NCBI GenBank assembly: GCA_022766795.1
Contig: JALEPE010000107.1
Coordinates: 1-8,888, forward strand
Source: Helicobacter sp.
Lineage (GTDB): Bacteria > Campylobacterota > Campylobacteria > Campylobacterales > Helicobacteraceae
Length of the DNA stretch: 8,888 bases
Reading direction: 5' to 3'
A program made the position numbers and the translations under genes. Below, piece by piece: positions 1-7,806 of the stretch. The notes beneath the pieces are model-generated. The model did not search any database. It was not told the DNA's origin and worked only from the letters and a program-made list of their open reading frames with translations. The stretch's first letter is position 1. Each line of letters begins with the position of its first letter.

Positions 1-1
1 T

Positions 2-559
2 TTAATCAAAGCATATTATGAGACACACAATGAGGATTCTAAAGAGGTTGCAAAGCGATTTGAAATTCCTGTGCGCACATTAAATTATTGGATTTTAACA
101 GAAAAATGGCAAAAGGCAAGCGCATTAAATGGAATCACGCAAGAAGTGTTAAGTAAGGATTTAGTAAAAAAAGAGTTTGGCACTGCGCTTGCTAGAGAAT
201 CCGAGCGCATTAAAGAAAAGATACGATACAATTTAGGGGATACTGCCTTTAAAGTGGATTCTATGCTTTTAGAAAATATGCTAGAGGATTCTACACAAAA
301 GCTACTCTTAGGCGCGATGAGCTTAAACTATATTCAGCAAAATATCACACTTTCAGCACTCATTGCTAGAGATGAGTTGTTGCGTTTAAAAGCAAAAAGT
401 GTGGATGCGGATAAAAATTCAATCAAGATTCTAATCAATACTCAATCCCGGCTTCACGCAACGCATCGCGAATCGCACGCATTTGAATATTTTTATCAAA
501 ACACCATTTGGGCGCAAGAAGTGTATCATTGCGCACACCTGCACTTACGCGGTGAATAA
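2..559 (+). CDS. Helix-turn-helix protein of unknown function, 5' end outside window
   Basis: The frame is open from the left edge, so the true start lies upstream; 185 codons are visible. GTG at 71 lies inside the helix-turn-helix and is not a believable start. Visible residues 11-31 read as helix, turn, helix (SKEVAKRFEIPVRTLNYW), the pattern of DNA-binding regions such as those at the N-terminus of phage terminase small subunits and related homeodomain-like proteins. The rest is charged and helical with no motif I recognise. The last 41 codons or so lie antisense to the convergent radical SAM gene and are rich in histidine, as antisense readings often are. The other frame has a TAA at 432-434, directly next to the stop of the convergent gene, so the native end may be there and the present tail may come from a frameshift. 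The function is unknown; a phage origin is only one possibility. Confidence 0.65.
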   Translation, partial: LIKAYYETHNEDSKEVAKRFEIPVRTLNYWILTEKWQKASALNGITQEVLSKDLVKKEFGTALARESERIKEKIRYNLGDTAFKVDSMLLENMLEDSTQKLLLGAMSLNYIQQNITLSALIARDELLRLKAKSVDADKNSIKILINTQSRLHATHRESHAFEYFYQNTIWAQEVYHCAHLHLRGE

Positions 560-1397
560 CGATATTTTGCGGAATCCTCTTTAAAGATTCTACAATCAAA
601 TCAATATAATCCCCTAAAGAGATGGGCTTATACTTGCCTTTTTCATAAAGATTTGCCAAGATTGTTTTTTCAATAATATAAAGCGGGTGAATCTTGATTC
701 CATCACTCCCCCACTGAATAACGGATTCTAAACTATGCAACATCATTTCCTTACTTTCATTAGGTAGTCCATAAATGATATGCGAACACACTTTTAAACC
801 GCGCTCTTTTGTTGCTTGAATAATGGATTCCATATTTTCTGTGCCGTGTCCGCGATTAATAAATTGTAAAGTTTCATCATACACAGATTGAATTCCATAC
901 TCTACCCAAATCTCCTGCCCTTTTCTTTGTGCTAATTCCGCTAGAAAATCCAGCAATTTCAAATCCACAGAATCCGTGCGTGTGCCAATAGATATTCCTA
1001 CCACATTTGGCAAGTTCAATGCCTTTGTATAGAGTTTTTGAAGTGTATCAAAAGGCGCATAAGTGTTTGTGAAAGATTGAAAATAAATCATATATTTTTC
1101 TACACCAAACTTATTGCGATGAAACTCACTCTGCCAATCGTATTGACTCTGTAACTGCTTAAGTTGCATTTCCAACAATGGATTTTCAGTCATTTTTGGA
1201 TTCATCTTTAGCGCAACTCTAGGTTCTTTATCCAAAGTAGGCGAAAAGCTTTCATTTTTACAAAAAATACAACCGCCACGCGCCACTGAACCATCAATAT
1301 TTGGGCAAGTAAAACCTGCAAGAGCTATTGGCACTTTACGCACCCTCTGCCCAAAACGGCGCTTACAATAACGTCCAAATGTTAGCATTTGCTTCAC
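435..1397 (-). CDS. Radical SAM protein, YhcC/TIGR01212 family
   Basis: This is a 320-residue protein, close to the roughly 310 of E. coli YhcC. The N-terminus has the family's iron-sulfur motif C31-x11-C43-x2-C46 (within CPNIDGSVARGGCIFC), unlike the classic CxxxCxxC spacing. It should bind a [4Fe-4S] cluster that cleaves S-adenosylmethionine. Further family-like stretches are YFQSFTNTYAP (about 105-115), EYGIQS and HIIYGLPNES. The substrate of this family is not established. The start is GTG at 1395-1397: AGGA at 1404-1407 sits 6 nt upstream, while the ATG three codons later would be 15 nt away. It lies 12 nt after purF and is the last gene of the minus-strand block. Its 3' end overlaps the convergent helix-turn-helix gene by 125 bp. 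Family assignment is firm; function is unknown. Confidence 0.93.
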   Translation of the reverse strand: MKQMLTFGRYCKRRFGQRVRKVPIALAGFTCPNIDGSVARGGCIFCKNESFSPTLDKEPRVALKMNPKMTENPLLEMQLKQLQSQYDWQSEFHRNKFGVEKYMIYFQSFTNTYAPFDTLQKLYTKALNLPNVVGISIGTRTDSVDLKLLDFLAELAQRKGQEIWVEYGIQSVYDETLQFINRGHGTENMESIIQATKERGLKVCSHIIYGLPNESKEMMLHSLESVIQWGSDGIKIHPLYIIEKTILANLYEKGKYKPISLGDYIDLIVESLKRIPQNIVIHRVSAGVRNDTLLAPKWCFDKNIQMRAIRDALREAGIEY

Positions 1398-1409
1398 TTT
1401 ATGTCCTAT

Positions 1410-2789
1410 TTACAAATATTTTCCATCAAAACAGGCTTGACAATACTGATAGTTTTCTATACCTATACTCCGTTTTAAGCCCTCTAAAGAAAGGTATGCT
1501 AAAGAATCTGCGCCAATAAATTTACACACTTCTTGCTCATTCATTTTTGCACTAATCAATTCCTCTTTATTAGGCGTATCTACACCATAGAAACAAGGAG
1601 AAATTGTCGGTGGAGAAGAGATTTTCATATGGATTTCTTTAGCACCACAATCGCGCAATATTTTTACAATCTGGCGACTTGTTGTCCCACGCACAATAGA
1701 ATCATCAATCACAACCACACGCTTGTCCTCTATTAATTCTCGAATAGGATTAAGCTTCAAGCGCACCTTTAATTCCCGAATCTGTTGCGTTGGCTCAATA
1801 AAAGTGCGTCCCACATAGTGATTACGGATAATACCCAATTCAAACGGAATCCCACTTTCTTGTGAATACCCTAACGCAGCCGCCACGCCACTATCGGGCA
1901 CAGGAATCACTAAATCTGCCTCTACAGGATTTTCTTTAGCTAATTCCCGCCCCATATTTTTACGAATCTCATAAACAAGTCGTCCAAACACACGACTATC
2001 TGGACGTGCAAAATAAATATATTCAAAAACACAAGGATGGGGATTTCTAGACATAATATTGTAAGACTGCATAGAATCCTTAGAAAATACCAACATTTCA
2101 CCGGGTTCCACATCGCGCACAAACTTCGCACCCACCAAATCAAAGGCACAAGTCTCACTTGCAACAATATAGCCTTTAGAACCATCAGGATTTGTAATTT
2201 CTCCGAGACTTAAAGGTCGGAATCCGTGCCTATCACGAATCACAAACATTTTTTTACGACTCAAAATAACAAAGCAAAATGCGCCCTCCAACTGACACAC
2301 CGCTTCTTTGATTCTATCTGTCAAATTTTCTTGCTTTGCCTTTGCAATTAAATGGATTAGTGTCTCTGTATCCATACGACTTTGAAAAATCGCCCCCTCT
2401 TTAATTAAAGAATCGCGGATTTTGCGTGCATTTGTCAAATTTCCATTATGGACAATAGCAATCTCTCCCAAATCATAACGCGCGAAAATAGGCTGTGTAT
2501 CTGCCATAGAATCACTACCTGCAGTAGAATAACGATTATGTCCTACCGCGCTAAAACCTTTTAGCTTATTAAGGGTTTCATCGCAAAATACTTCTGTAAC
2601 CAAACCACTATGTTTGATTACAGCAATGTTCTCACCATTGCTTGTTGCGATTCCAGAGGCTTCCTGCCCCCTATGCTGCATTGAAAATAAAGAATAGTAG
2701 GCTAAACTCGCAGCATTTTGCGCGTTATACACACCAACCACCGCACATTCCTCATTCCAATCCCTTGCGTTAAGATTTTGCTTTTTCAC
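1410..2789 (-). CDS. purF: Amidophosphoribosyltransferase (glutamine PRPP amidotransferase)
   Basis: PurF makes 5-phosphoribosylamine from PRPP and glutamine, the first committed step of purine synthesis, in the cytoplasm. The 459-residue protein starts with a 14-residue propeptide before Cys15 (EECAVVGVY), which should become the N-terminal nucleophile of the glutaminase domain after self-cleavage. SMQHRGQEASGIA (about 36-48) and GHNRYST (83-89) are typical glutaminase motifs. The phosphoribosyltransferase domain carries the PRPP loop VVVIDDSIVRGTT (358-370). C253, C399, C450 and C453 match the four ligands of the [4Fe-4S] cluster in the Bacillus-type enzyme, so this is probably the iron-sulfur form. 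The start is GTG at 2787-2789, only 2 nt after the dapB stop, with GGGG nearby inside the dapB end; translation is probably coupled. No other start keeps the propeptide. Confidence 0.97.
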   Translation of the reverse strand: MKKQNLNARDWNEECAVVGVYNAQNAASLAYYSLFSMQHRGQEASGIATSNGENIAVIKHSGLVTEVFCDETLNKLKGFSAVGHNRYSTAGSDSMADTQPIFARYDLGEIAIVHNGNLTNARKIRDSLIKEGAIFQSRMDTETLIHLIAKAKQENLTDRIKEAVCQLEGAFCFVILSRKKMFVIRDRHGFRPLSLGEITNPDGSKGYIVASETCAFDLVGAKFVRDVEPGEMLVFSKDSMQSYNIMSRNPHPCVFEYIYFARPDSRVFGRLVYEIRKNMGRELAKENPVEADLVIPVPDSGVAAALGYSQESGIPFELGIIRNHYVGRTFIEPTQQIRELKVRLKLNPIRELIEDKRVVVIDDSIVRGTTSRQIVKILRDCGAKEIHMKISSPPTISPCFYGVDTPNKEELISAKMNEQEVCKFIGADSLAYLSLEGLKRSIGIENYQYCQACFDGKYL

Positions 2790-2791
2790 TA

Positions 2792-3559
2792 CTACAACCC
2801 CAATGCGTCTTCAATACTATACAATCCGTTAGGCTGATTTTGCAGCCATAATGCAGCCTTGATTGCGCCTTGCGCAAAAGTGATGCGCGAAGTTGCTGTG
2901 TGAATTAGCTCCAAATATTCACCATTTCCATAGAATCCCACATTATGGATTCCGGCAACATCACCACCGCGTAATGCCATTACGCCAATTTCATCTTTTT
3001 CGCGCTCTCCAATATTGCCGTTTCTACCACTTTTGCGCACTTTATCTAACTCTAAACCCCTAGCTTGTGCGCAGGTTTGTGCTAACGTCAATGCTGTCCC
3101 GCTTGGCGAATCTTTTTTATGGTGGTGATGTGTTTCTACAATTTCAATATCAAAATCGCGCAAAGTGCTTGCCACAAGATTAACCACCTTATTTAAAACT
3201 GCTACGCCTAACGACATATTGCTTGCATACAAAATTGGCATTTTCTTGGACGCTTCCTTAATAAGATTCTTATGGTGTTCTTCTAATCCGGTTGTGCCAA
3301 TCACAATAGGTTTTGGATTCTCTAGTGCCACTTCTAAGAGCATATTTGTGCCTTCTGCAGTCGTGAAGTCAATAATCACATCTGCGCTATCTAAAAATAC
3401 TTTTAAATCTTTTGTGATTAAAACACCCGGATCAATGGAAAAATCCAAAATCTTACGCACAAATACAGATTCCAACTTCACAACATCGCTTTTATGCGCT
3501 AAATCAACAACTAATTGTCCAATGCGCCCACCAGCACCAAAAACCCCAATTCCAAGCAT
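2792..3559 (-). CDS. dapB: 4-hydroxy-tetrahydrodipicolinate reductase
   Basis: DapB reduces the product of DapA with NAD(P)H to tetrahydrodipicolinate, on the way to lysine and meso-diaminopimelate for peptidoglycan. At 255 residues it has normal length. The N-terminal Rossmann motif is GVFGAGGRIG (5-14), a variant of the usual GAxGRMG. The cofactor region GTTG is at 88-91, and the catalytic signature THHHHKKDSPSGTA is at 143-156, with H144 and K148 at the positions of the E. coli catalytic His159 and Lys163. The ATG at 3557-3559 has AAGGA at 3566-3570, 6 nt upstream, and this ribosome binding site overlaps the trxB stop codon (3569-3571). The gene lies between trxB and purF. I recall purF and dapB also being adjacent in Campylobacter jejuni, near fliI, so the pairing looks old. 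Confidence 0.97.
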   Translation of the reverse strand: MLGIGVFGAGGRIGQLVVDLAHKSDVVKLESVFVRKILDFSIDPGVLITKDLKVFLDSADVIIDFTTAEGTNMLLEVALENPKPIVIGTTGLEEHHKNLIKEASKKMPILYASNMSLGVAVLNKVVNLVASTLRDFDIEIVETHHHHKKDSPSGTALTLAQTCAQARGLELDKVRKSGRNGNIGEREKDEIGVMALRGGDVAGIHNVGFYGNGEYLELIHTATSRITFAQGAIKAALWLQNQPNGLYSIEDALGL

Positions 3560-3568
3560 TTTAAATCC

Positions 3569-4510
3569 TTATTTATGATGTTCAATATATTCAATTGCAC
3601 CCAGTGCCGCTGTCGCACCATCTGCTGCTGCACAAACGACTTGTTTTGGCGCATCTAAGCGTAAATCCCCCGCTACAAATAATCCGGGAACATTTGTCTC
3701 CATTTTGAGATTCACAATTGCTTCGCCAAACTCGCTAAGCGCACAAATAGAACTACCATTCTCTTGCTTTAGTACAGTATTATTTACTTGATAGCCAATT
3801 AATACGAATAAGCAAGCAATCGCAATAGACTTCTCCTCTCCGCTTTCTAAATGCTTTAAGCGCAATCCCGAAACTCCATCTTTCTCATTTCCTACAATCT
3901 CCTCAATACCATAAGGAGTTAGAAACTCAATATTTGGAACTGCCTTTGCTCTCTCAACTGTAATTGGTGAAGCGCGGAAAGCGTTTCTGCGGTGAATTAC
4001 AGATACTTTAGAGCAAATTTTTGCTAAATAAATTGCCTCTTCAATAGCAGAATCGCCACCACCTAGAATCGCAACTTCTTTACCCTTATAAAAAAATCCA
4101 TCGCAAGTTGCACAAGAACTCACGCCCTTGCCCCAAAATACATCTTCACCTTTAACGCCAGATTTTTTAGGGCTTCCACCTGTTGCAACAATAACCGCTT
4201 TAGATTCCACTTCCGTATTATCGCTTAGCATAATACTAAAGTGATTGCCGACTTTTTTTATACACACAACCTCTTTCATTTCGTGTTTTAAACCAAAGCG
4301 GAAACACTGCTCTTGCCAAGGCATCATAAAATCAAATCCACTTTTAACTTCTGCAACACCCGGATAATTCTCCATTTCACTGCTTGAAGTGATTTGCCCT
4401 CCGGGCATACCTTTTTCAAACATTACAACATCTTTTAAGCCACCTCTTGTTGCATACAATCCGGCACTTAGCCCAGCAGGACCACCACCAATAATCGCTA
4501 ACTCTAACAT
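3569..4510 (-). CDS. trxB: Thioredoxin-disulfide reductase
   Basis: This flavoprotein passes electrons from NADPH through FAD and a redox-active disulfide to thioredoxin. Counting from the ATG at 4513 (314 residues), GGGPAG for FAD is at 9-14, the redox site CATC at 134-137, the NADPH loop GGGDSA at 151-156, HRRNAFR at 174-180 (contact to the 2'-phosphate of NADPH) and the second FAD motif GLFVAGD at 277-283. Two ATGs follow one another. AGGAG at 4516-4520 is only 2 nt from the first (4511-4513) but 5 nt from the second (4508-4510), so I prefer the second, giving 313 residues that begin like the H. pylori protein. The start then overlaps the TGA of the upstream gene (TGATG), which suggests coupled translation. 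The upstream neighbours include trxA, its substrate. Confidence 0.97.
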   Translation of the reverse strand: MLELAIIGGGPAGLSAGLYATRGGLKDVVMFEKGMPGGQITSSSEMENYPGVAEVKSGFDFMMPWQEQCFRFGLKHEMKEVVCIKKVGNHFSIMLSDNTEVESKAVIVATGGSPKKSGVKGEDVFWGKGVSSCATCDGFFYKGKEVAILGGGDSAIEEAIYLAKICSKVSVIHRRNAFRASPITVERAKAVPNIEFLTPYGIEEIVGNEKDGVSGLRLKHLESGEEKSIAIACLFVLIGYQVNNTVLKQENGSSICALSEFGEAIVNLKMETNVPGLFVAGDLRLDAPKQVVCAAADGATAALGAIEYIEHHK

Positions 4511-4989
4511 CATTGCTCCTTTACATTTTCTTTGAAATTAATAACTTTATAAAAACCAAAATCTTTTAAATGCATATATTGCATAGGATATTTGGAATCT
4601 TGTTTTATTACATAGCATTGTGGTAATGCTTTGATATTAAAGGCATGAATTAACTTTAACATCAAAGCACTAGCGATTCTAATTTCTTTTATATTTTGTG
4701 TAGAAAAATTCCTTTGTTGATAAAAATCCACTGCTATAAGCGGAATCATACCAATATTTTTTTCTAAAAAATCTAAATGCTCTTGCACAAAAGAACTGTA
4801 AAAACAAATCTTATAACGTGAATTTTCTGGAGCAAACAGACTAACTCCATTCTCCACAACAACATAAAAAGAATCTTTACTAAAATCAATTTTTGCAGTA
4901 GATGTGAAAGAATATTGATAGTATATAAATGCACCCACCGCAAAAATAATGATAAATGCGATAGGCAATTTAGGGCAGCAACCCTTCAT
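4510..4989 (-). CDS. Small membrane-anchored protein, possible degenerate thioredoxin fold
   Basis: I do not recognise this 159-residue protein as a named family. The N-terminus has lysines at 2 and 7, then a hydrophobic segment at about 8-24, with no cleavage site or lipobox that I can see. This suggests one membrane anchor with the rest in the periplasm. The soluble part loosely follows a thioredoxin pattern: a strand ending in KICFYSS (60-66) where the CxxC would sit, then a helix (FVQEHLDFLEKN), a strand (PLIAVDF), a helix and FNIKALPQCYVI (118-128), which resembles the loop before the cis-proline, with P123. Only C62 remains in place of CxxC, and C125 lies next to the putative cis-proline. 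The start ATG has AAAGGGG 4 nt upstream. It lies 39 nt after trxA and overlaps trxB, so a role in thiol chemistry is a reasonable inference but not shown. Confidence 0.8.
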   Translation of the reverse strand: MKGCCPKLPIAFIIIFAVGAFIYYQYSFTSTAKIDFSKDSFYVVVENGVSLFAPENSRYKICFYSSFVQEHLDFLEKNIGMIPLIAVDFYQQRNFSTQNIKEIRIASALMLKLIHAFNIKALPQCYVIKQDSKYPMQYMHLKDFGFYKVINFKENVKEQ

Positions 4990-5028
4990 GCTACCCCTTT
5001 TACTCCAAATTTTAGAAACCCGCTATGG

Positions 5029-5346
5029 TTATAGCAAGCCATCAATTTTATCTTTAAACGTTTGCTCGCTTGCGGCTCCAATCATTTCATCAACTTTTTC
5101 GCCATTTTTGAAAAAATAAATTGTAGGAATGGAACGAATCCCAAACTTAGAAGCTAACTCTTGTTGCTCATCAGTATTCACTTTGCAAATTTTTGCTTTT
5201 CCTGCATAATCTGCCGCAAGTTTATCAATCACGGGAGCAATCATTCTGCAAGGACCGCACCAAGGCGCCCAAAAATCTACCATTACAACGCCTTCTTTGA
5301 TTGTTTCTTCAAAATTTTGCTCTGTTAATTCAATATAACCAGCCAT
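5029..5346 (-). CDS. trxA: Thioredoxin
   Basis: This is a complete thioredoxin of 105 residues, the usual length. The active site WCGPC is at 29-33 (C30 and C33), preceded by the VDFWAPW strand, and the cis-proline is P74 in SIPT. It reduces disulfides of cytoplasmic proteins and is itself reduced by TrxB, encoded two genes downstream. One extra cysteine, C54, lies outside the active site. The start is well supported: AAGGAG at 5353-5358 sits 6 nt before the ATG. A TATAAT box lies 35 nt upstream of the start codon, so trxA is probably the first gene of the transcript that continues through trxB, dapB, purF and yhcC. Confidence 0.98.
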   Translation of the reverse strand: MAGYIELTEQNFEETIKEGVVMVDFWAPWCGPCRMIAPVIDKLAADYAGKAKICKVNTDEQQELASKFGIRSIPTIYFFKNGEKVDEMIGAASEQTFKDKIDGLL

Positions 5347-5380
5347 ATTTTTCTCCTTAAATTATAAAAATAATCCTCGC

Positions 5381-5386
5381 ATTATA
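5381..5386 (-). promoter_or_regulatory. Candidate sigma70 -10 box for trxA operon
   Basis: The minus strand reads TATAAT here, a perfect -10 hexamer, within TTGTATAATGCG. The DNA upstream on that strand (to about 5450) is made of alternating A and T runs with no clear -35 box, as expected for Campylobacterota vegetative promoters. The predicted transcript would have a leader of about 28 nt with the trxA ribosome binding site. The 133-bp gap between fliI and trxA (5347-5479) holds nothing else convincing. Confidence 0.6.
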
Positions 5387-5479
5387 CAACGAATTACTTA
5401 AAAAAAATAAAACTTTTTTGATTCCTTTTTGTAAAACATTTTTTTACTTATGTTTCTAAATATTATGTTACTTTTTTTC

Positions 5480-6778
5480 TTATGCCATAAGCGCAACAAG
5501 CAGTTTAACGCTCTCTTCGTAGCTTAAACTCACATCATAATCTTGTTTCAAATACTCCTCCATTCCACTTTTTTTTGCAATGGCTTCATCTAAATCCTTA
5601 TCGCTTCCTGCTTGATACGCCCCGATTCTAATTAGCACTTCATTTTCTTTTAGCATTGAGTAGAGTCTGCGGAACTTTCTTGCTGCTGCAATATGTTCCT
5701 TTGTTGCGACATCTCCCATAAGCCTTGAAGCAGAGTTTAAAACATTAATCGGTGGATAGATTCCAAAATCCGTTAAGGAACGATCTAGCACAATATGTCC
5801 GTCCAAAATACTTCGACTTTGGTCTGCAATAGGATCACTCATATCATCACCCTCTACTAGCACTGTGAAATATGCCGTAATAGAACCACTCCCCTCCTCT
5901 TTACCCGCTCTCTCCATTAATTGGGGTAAAAGTGTTAAGACAGAGGGCGGATAACCCTTGCTTGTTGGTGGCTCTCCTAGTGCCAATCCAATCTCTCTTT
6001 GCGCCATAGCAAAACGCGTTACAGAATCCATCATAAATAAAACATCTTCTCCTTTAGCCTTGAAATATTCTGCCACACTCATTGCAGCAAACGCTCCATA
6101 TTTTCTCATCAAAGGAGAATCATCGCTTGTAGCAACTATAAGCACCGTGTTTGTCAAATCCCCCTCTAAATTTTTCTCTACAAACTCCGGCACTTCCCTA
6201 CCCCGCTCCCCAATCAAAGCAATCACTTTAATCTTTGCACTTGCGCCACGTACAATCATTCCCATTAAAGTAGATTTTCCAACCCCACTCCCCGCAAAGA
6301 TTCCGAGTTTTTGCCCCTTGCCGCAAGTTAATAGCCCATCAATGCTTTTCACGCCTACACTAAAAACCTCATTAATCATTCCGCGCTGCATTGCCGCAAT
6401 AGGAGGACGAATAATAGGCATTGCTCCCTCGGCTTTTAATATGCCTTTATTGTCTATGGGTTCTCCTAATGGATTAATCACTCTTCCAAGCAATTCAGGT
6501 CCAATAGGAATCTGTAATCCGCGCGTATTCAAATAAACTTTATCGCCCACTTTCATTCCTTCAATGAAAGAAAAAGGTGTAATTTTAAAATTATCTTTTT
6601 CTAGGGCTGTTACCATACCCATTGCGCTATTATCTTCTCCTATAATGCGAACAATATCGCCAATATGTGGAACTAATCCACTAGCAGATAAAAATCCTTG
6701 CTCCACTTTAATAACCAAACCAAATGCAGGAGAAAGATTCAAACCATTTAAACGTTCTTTTAAATTTTGTAGGGACAT
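5480..6778 (-). CDS. fliI: Flagellum-specific ATPase FliI
   Basis: FliI is the hexameric ATPase of the flagellar type III export apparatus. It works on the cytoplasmic side of the basal body with FliH and FliJ and helps deliver rod, hook and filament subunits. The 432-residue protein has an N-terminal beta-barrel domain (to about 90), the Walker A loop GSGVGKST (163-170), the catalytic glutamate E191 in GERGRE, Walker B ending at D251 (VLFMMDS) and the F1-type signature PPINVLNSASR (342-352). KGYPPS and TSKGYPP-type sequence around 273-279 and the lack of F1 beta-specific features support FliI over an ATP synthase subunit. The ATG at 6776-6778 has only a weak AGAG-type ribosome binding site. 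No other flagellar gene lies nearby, as is usual in this group, where flagellar genes are scattered. It is separated from trxA by 133 bp with its own promoter, so it may not belong to the same transcript. Confidence 0.97.
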   Translation of the reverse strand: MSLQNLKERLNGLNLSPAFGLVIKVEQGFLSASGLVPHIGDIVRIIGEDNSAMGMVTALEKDNFKITPFSFIEGMKVGDKVYLNTRGLQIPIGPELLGRVINPLGEPIDNKGILKAEGAMPIIRPPIAAMQRGMINEVFSVGVKSIDGLLTCGKGQKLGIFAGSGVGKSTLMGMIVRGASAKIKVIALIGERGREVPEFVEKNLEGDLTNTVLIVATSDDSPLMRKYGAFAAMSVAEYFKAKGEDVLFMMDSVTRFAMAQREIGLALGEPPTSKGYPPSVLTLLPQLMERAGKEEGSGSITAYFTVLVEGDDMSDPIADQSRSILDGHIVLDRSLTDFGIYPPINVLNSASRLMGDVATKEHIAAARKFRRLYSMLKENEVLIRIGAYQAGSDKDLDEAIAKKSGMEEYLKQDYDVSLSYEESVKLLVALMA

Positions 6779-6877
6779 TAAAACTCTTTTGTTTTTGATT
6801 TTAGCGAAGTAAAATTTTAATATATTTTTACTAAAATTGTGATTCCAAAATCAAACTTTCATTTTATAAGGATTGAA
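6779..6877. promoter_or_regulatory. Divergent promoter region between fliI and gpsA
   Basis: This 99-bp AT-rich stretch separates two divergent genes. TAAAAT on the minus strand at 6798-6803 could be the -10 box of fliI, and TAAAAT on the plus strand at 6832-6837 that of gpsA, which would give a gpsA leader of about 34 nt. Between them lies a perfect 7-bp inverted repeat, AGTAAAA (6808-6814) and TTTTACT (6826-6832), with an 11-nt spacer. It could be an operator, but such AT-rich dyads also arise by chance. Box assignments are tentative. Confidence 0.4.
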
Positions 6878-7765
6878 ATGCCCAAGATAAGTGTATTTGG
6901 CGGAGGTGCTTGGGGGAAGGCTTTGCATTTTGCTTTTAGTCAAGCAAATGATTGCTATATTGTCTCTCGTAAAAATTTAGAAACAAAATCGCAAATCACT
7001 CCTCAAGAAGCGCAAGATAGCGACTTCTTTATTGTTGCCATTGCAAGCTCTGCGCTACACGCGTGGCTTACCACCACACCTTTACCAAAAGAAGCGAAGA
7101 TTCTTGTCGCCTCTAAAGGAATTGCACAAGGACAATTTGTTAGTGAAATTTTTGAATCCTTGTATCCAAATGCGCATTTATGTTTTCTAGCAGGACCGAG
7201 TTTTGCTAAAGAAGTCCAAGCCTCATTGCCTTGTGCCTTAAATATCCACACCAACCAATTAGAGAATGCAAAAGAATGGTTACCATTGTTTCCAAGCTTC
7301 ATTAAACCTTACGCTTGTGAGGATATTATAGGGGGTGAAATAGGCGGTGCGTATAAAAATGTCATTGCGATTGCAAGCGGAATCTGCGAGGGAATGGGCT
7401 TAGGCAACAATGCGCGTGCGTCTTTGGTAGCTAGAGGATTAGTGGAAATGACGCGTTTTGGCAAATACTTTGGCGCACAGGATTCCACATTTTTAGGATT
7501 ATCGGGAGCAGGAGATTTATTTTTAACTGCTAACTCCACGCTTTCGCGTAACTTTCGTGTAGGAATCGGATTGGCTTTGGGAAAAACTTTACCAACAATT
7601 TTAGAAGAAATTGGGGAAGTTGCAGAGGGAGTTAAGACTTCTGAAGAGATTTATTCTCTAGGTCAAAAACATAATATTTATACACCCATTGCAAAAGAAG
7701 TTGCACTCATTATGAATGGTAAGAATCCAAAGCAAAGTTTGAATGATTTAATGCAAAGCCATTAA
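6878..7765 (+). CDS. gpsA: Glycerol-3-phosphate dehydrogenase [NAD(P)+]
   Basis: GpsA reduces dihydroxyacetone phosphate to sn-glycerol 3-phosphate, the backbone for membrane phospholipids. From the ATG at 6878 it has 295 residues, somewhat short for the family (about 310-340). The Rossmann motif GGGAWG is at 8-13, SKGI with K80 at 79-82, GPSFAKE at 106-112, and the catalytic lysine K160 in GGAYKNVIAIASG. NARASLVARGLVEM (178-191) and GLSGAGDLFLTANSTLSRNFRVG (207-229, shown in part) match the substrate-binding domain. The frame is open further upstream to a GTG at 6839, but AAGGA at 6868-6872 lies 5 nt before the ATG at 6878 and the extra 13 residues would precede the Rossmann strand, so the later start is right. 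It is transcribed away from fliI, with no gene close behind it. Confidence 0.96.
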   Translation: MPKISVFGGGAWGKALHFAFSQANDCYIVSRKNLETKSQITPQEAQDSDFFIVAIASSALHAWLTTTPLPKEAKILVASKGIAQGQFVSEIFESLYPNAHLCFLAGPSFAKEVQASLPCALNIHTNQLENAKEWLPLFPSFIKPYACEDIIGGEIGGAYKNVIAIASGICEGMGLGNNARASLVARGLVEMTRFGKYFGAQDSTFLGLSGAGDLFLTANSTLSRNFRVGIGLALGKTLPTILEEIGEVAEGVKTSEEIYSLGQKHNIYTPIAKEVALIMNGKNPKQSLNDLMQSH

Positions 7766-7806
7766 AAATAATGGAATTGTTAAATAAACTCAAAAAAATC
7801 TAAACT

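Noticed and set aside
1940..2185. 81-codon hydrophobic open frame on the minus strand
   Set aside because: It is an alternative frame within purF. Its hydrophobicity follows from the shifted reading of a conserved gene.
3165..3578. 137-codon open frame on the plus strand
   Set aside because: It is antisense to dapB, with no ribosome binding site or recognisable product.
5431..5447. GTAAAA/TTTTAC hairpin between fliI and trxA as a fliI terminator
   Set aside because: The stem is 6 bp of mostly A-T pairs and, on the fliI strand, is followed by A rather than T residues.
5958..6536. 192-codon open frame on the plus strand
   Set aside because: It is fully antisense to the Walker A to Walker B core of fliI, whose protein is strongly conserved, and its translation resembles no family.
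6839..6877. Upstream GTG start for gpsA, adding 13 residues
   Set aside because: It has no ribosome binding site, lies within the candidate promoter, and the ATG at 6878 has AAGGA 5 nt upstream and begins right at the Rossmann strand.
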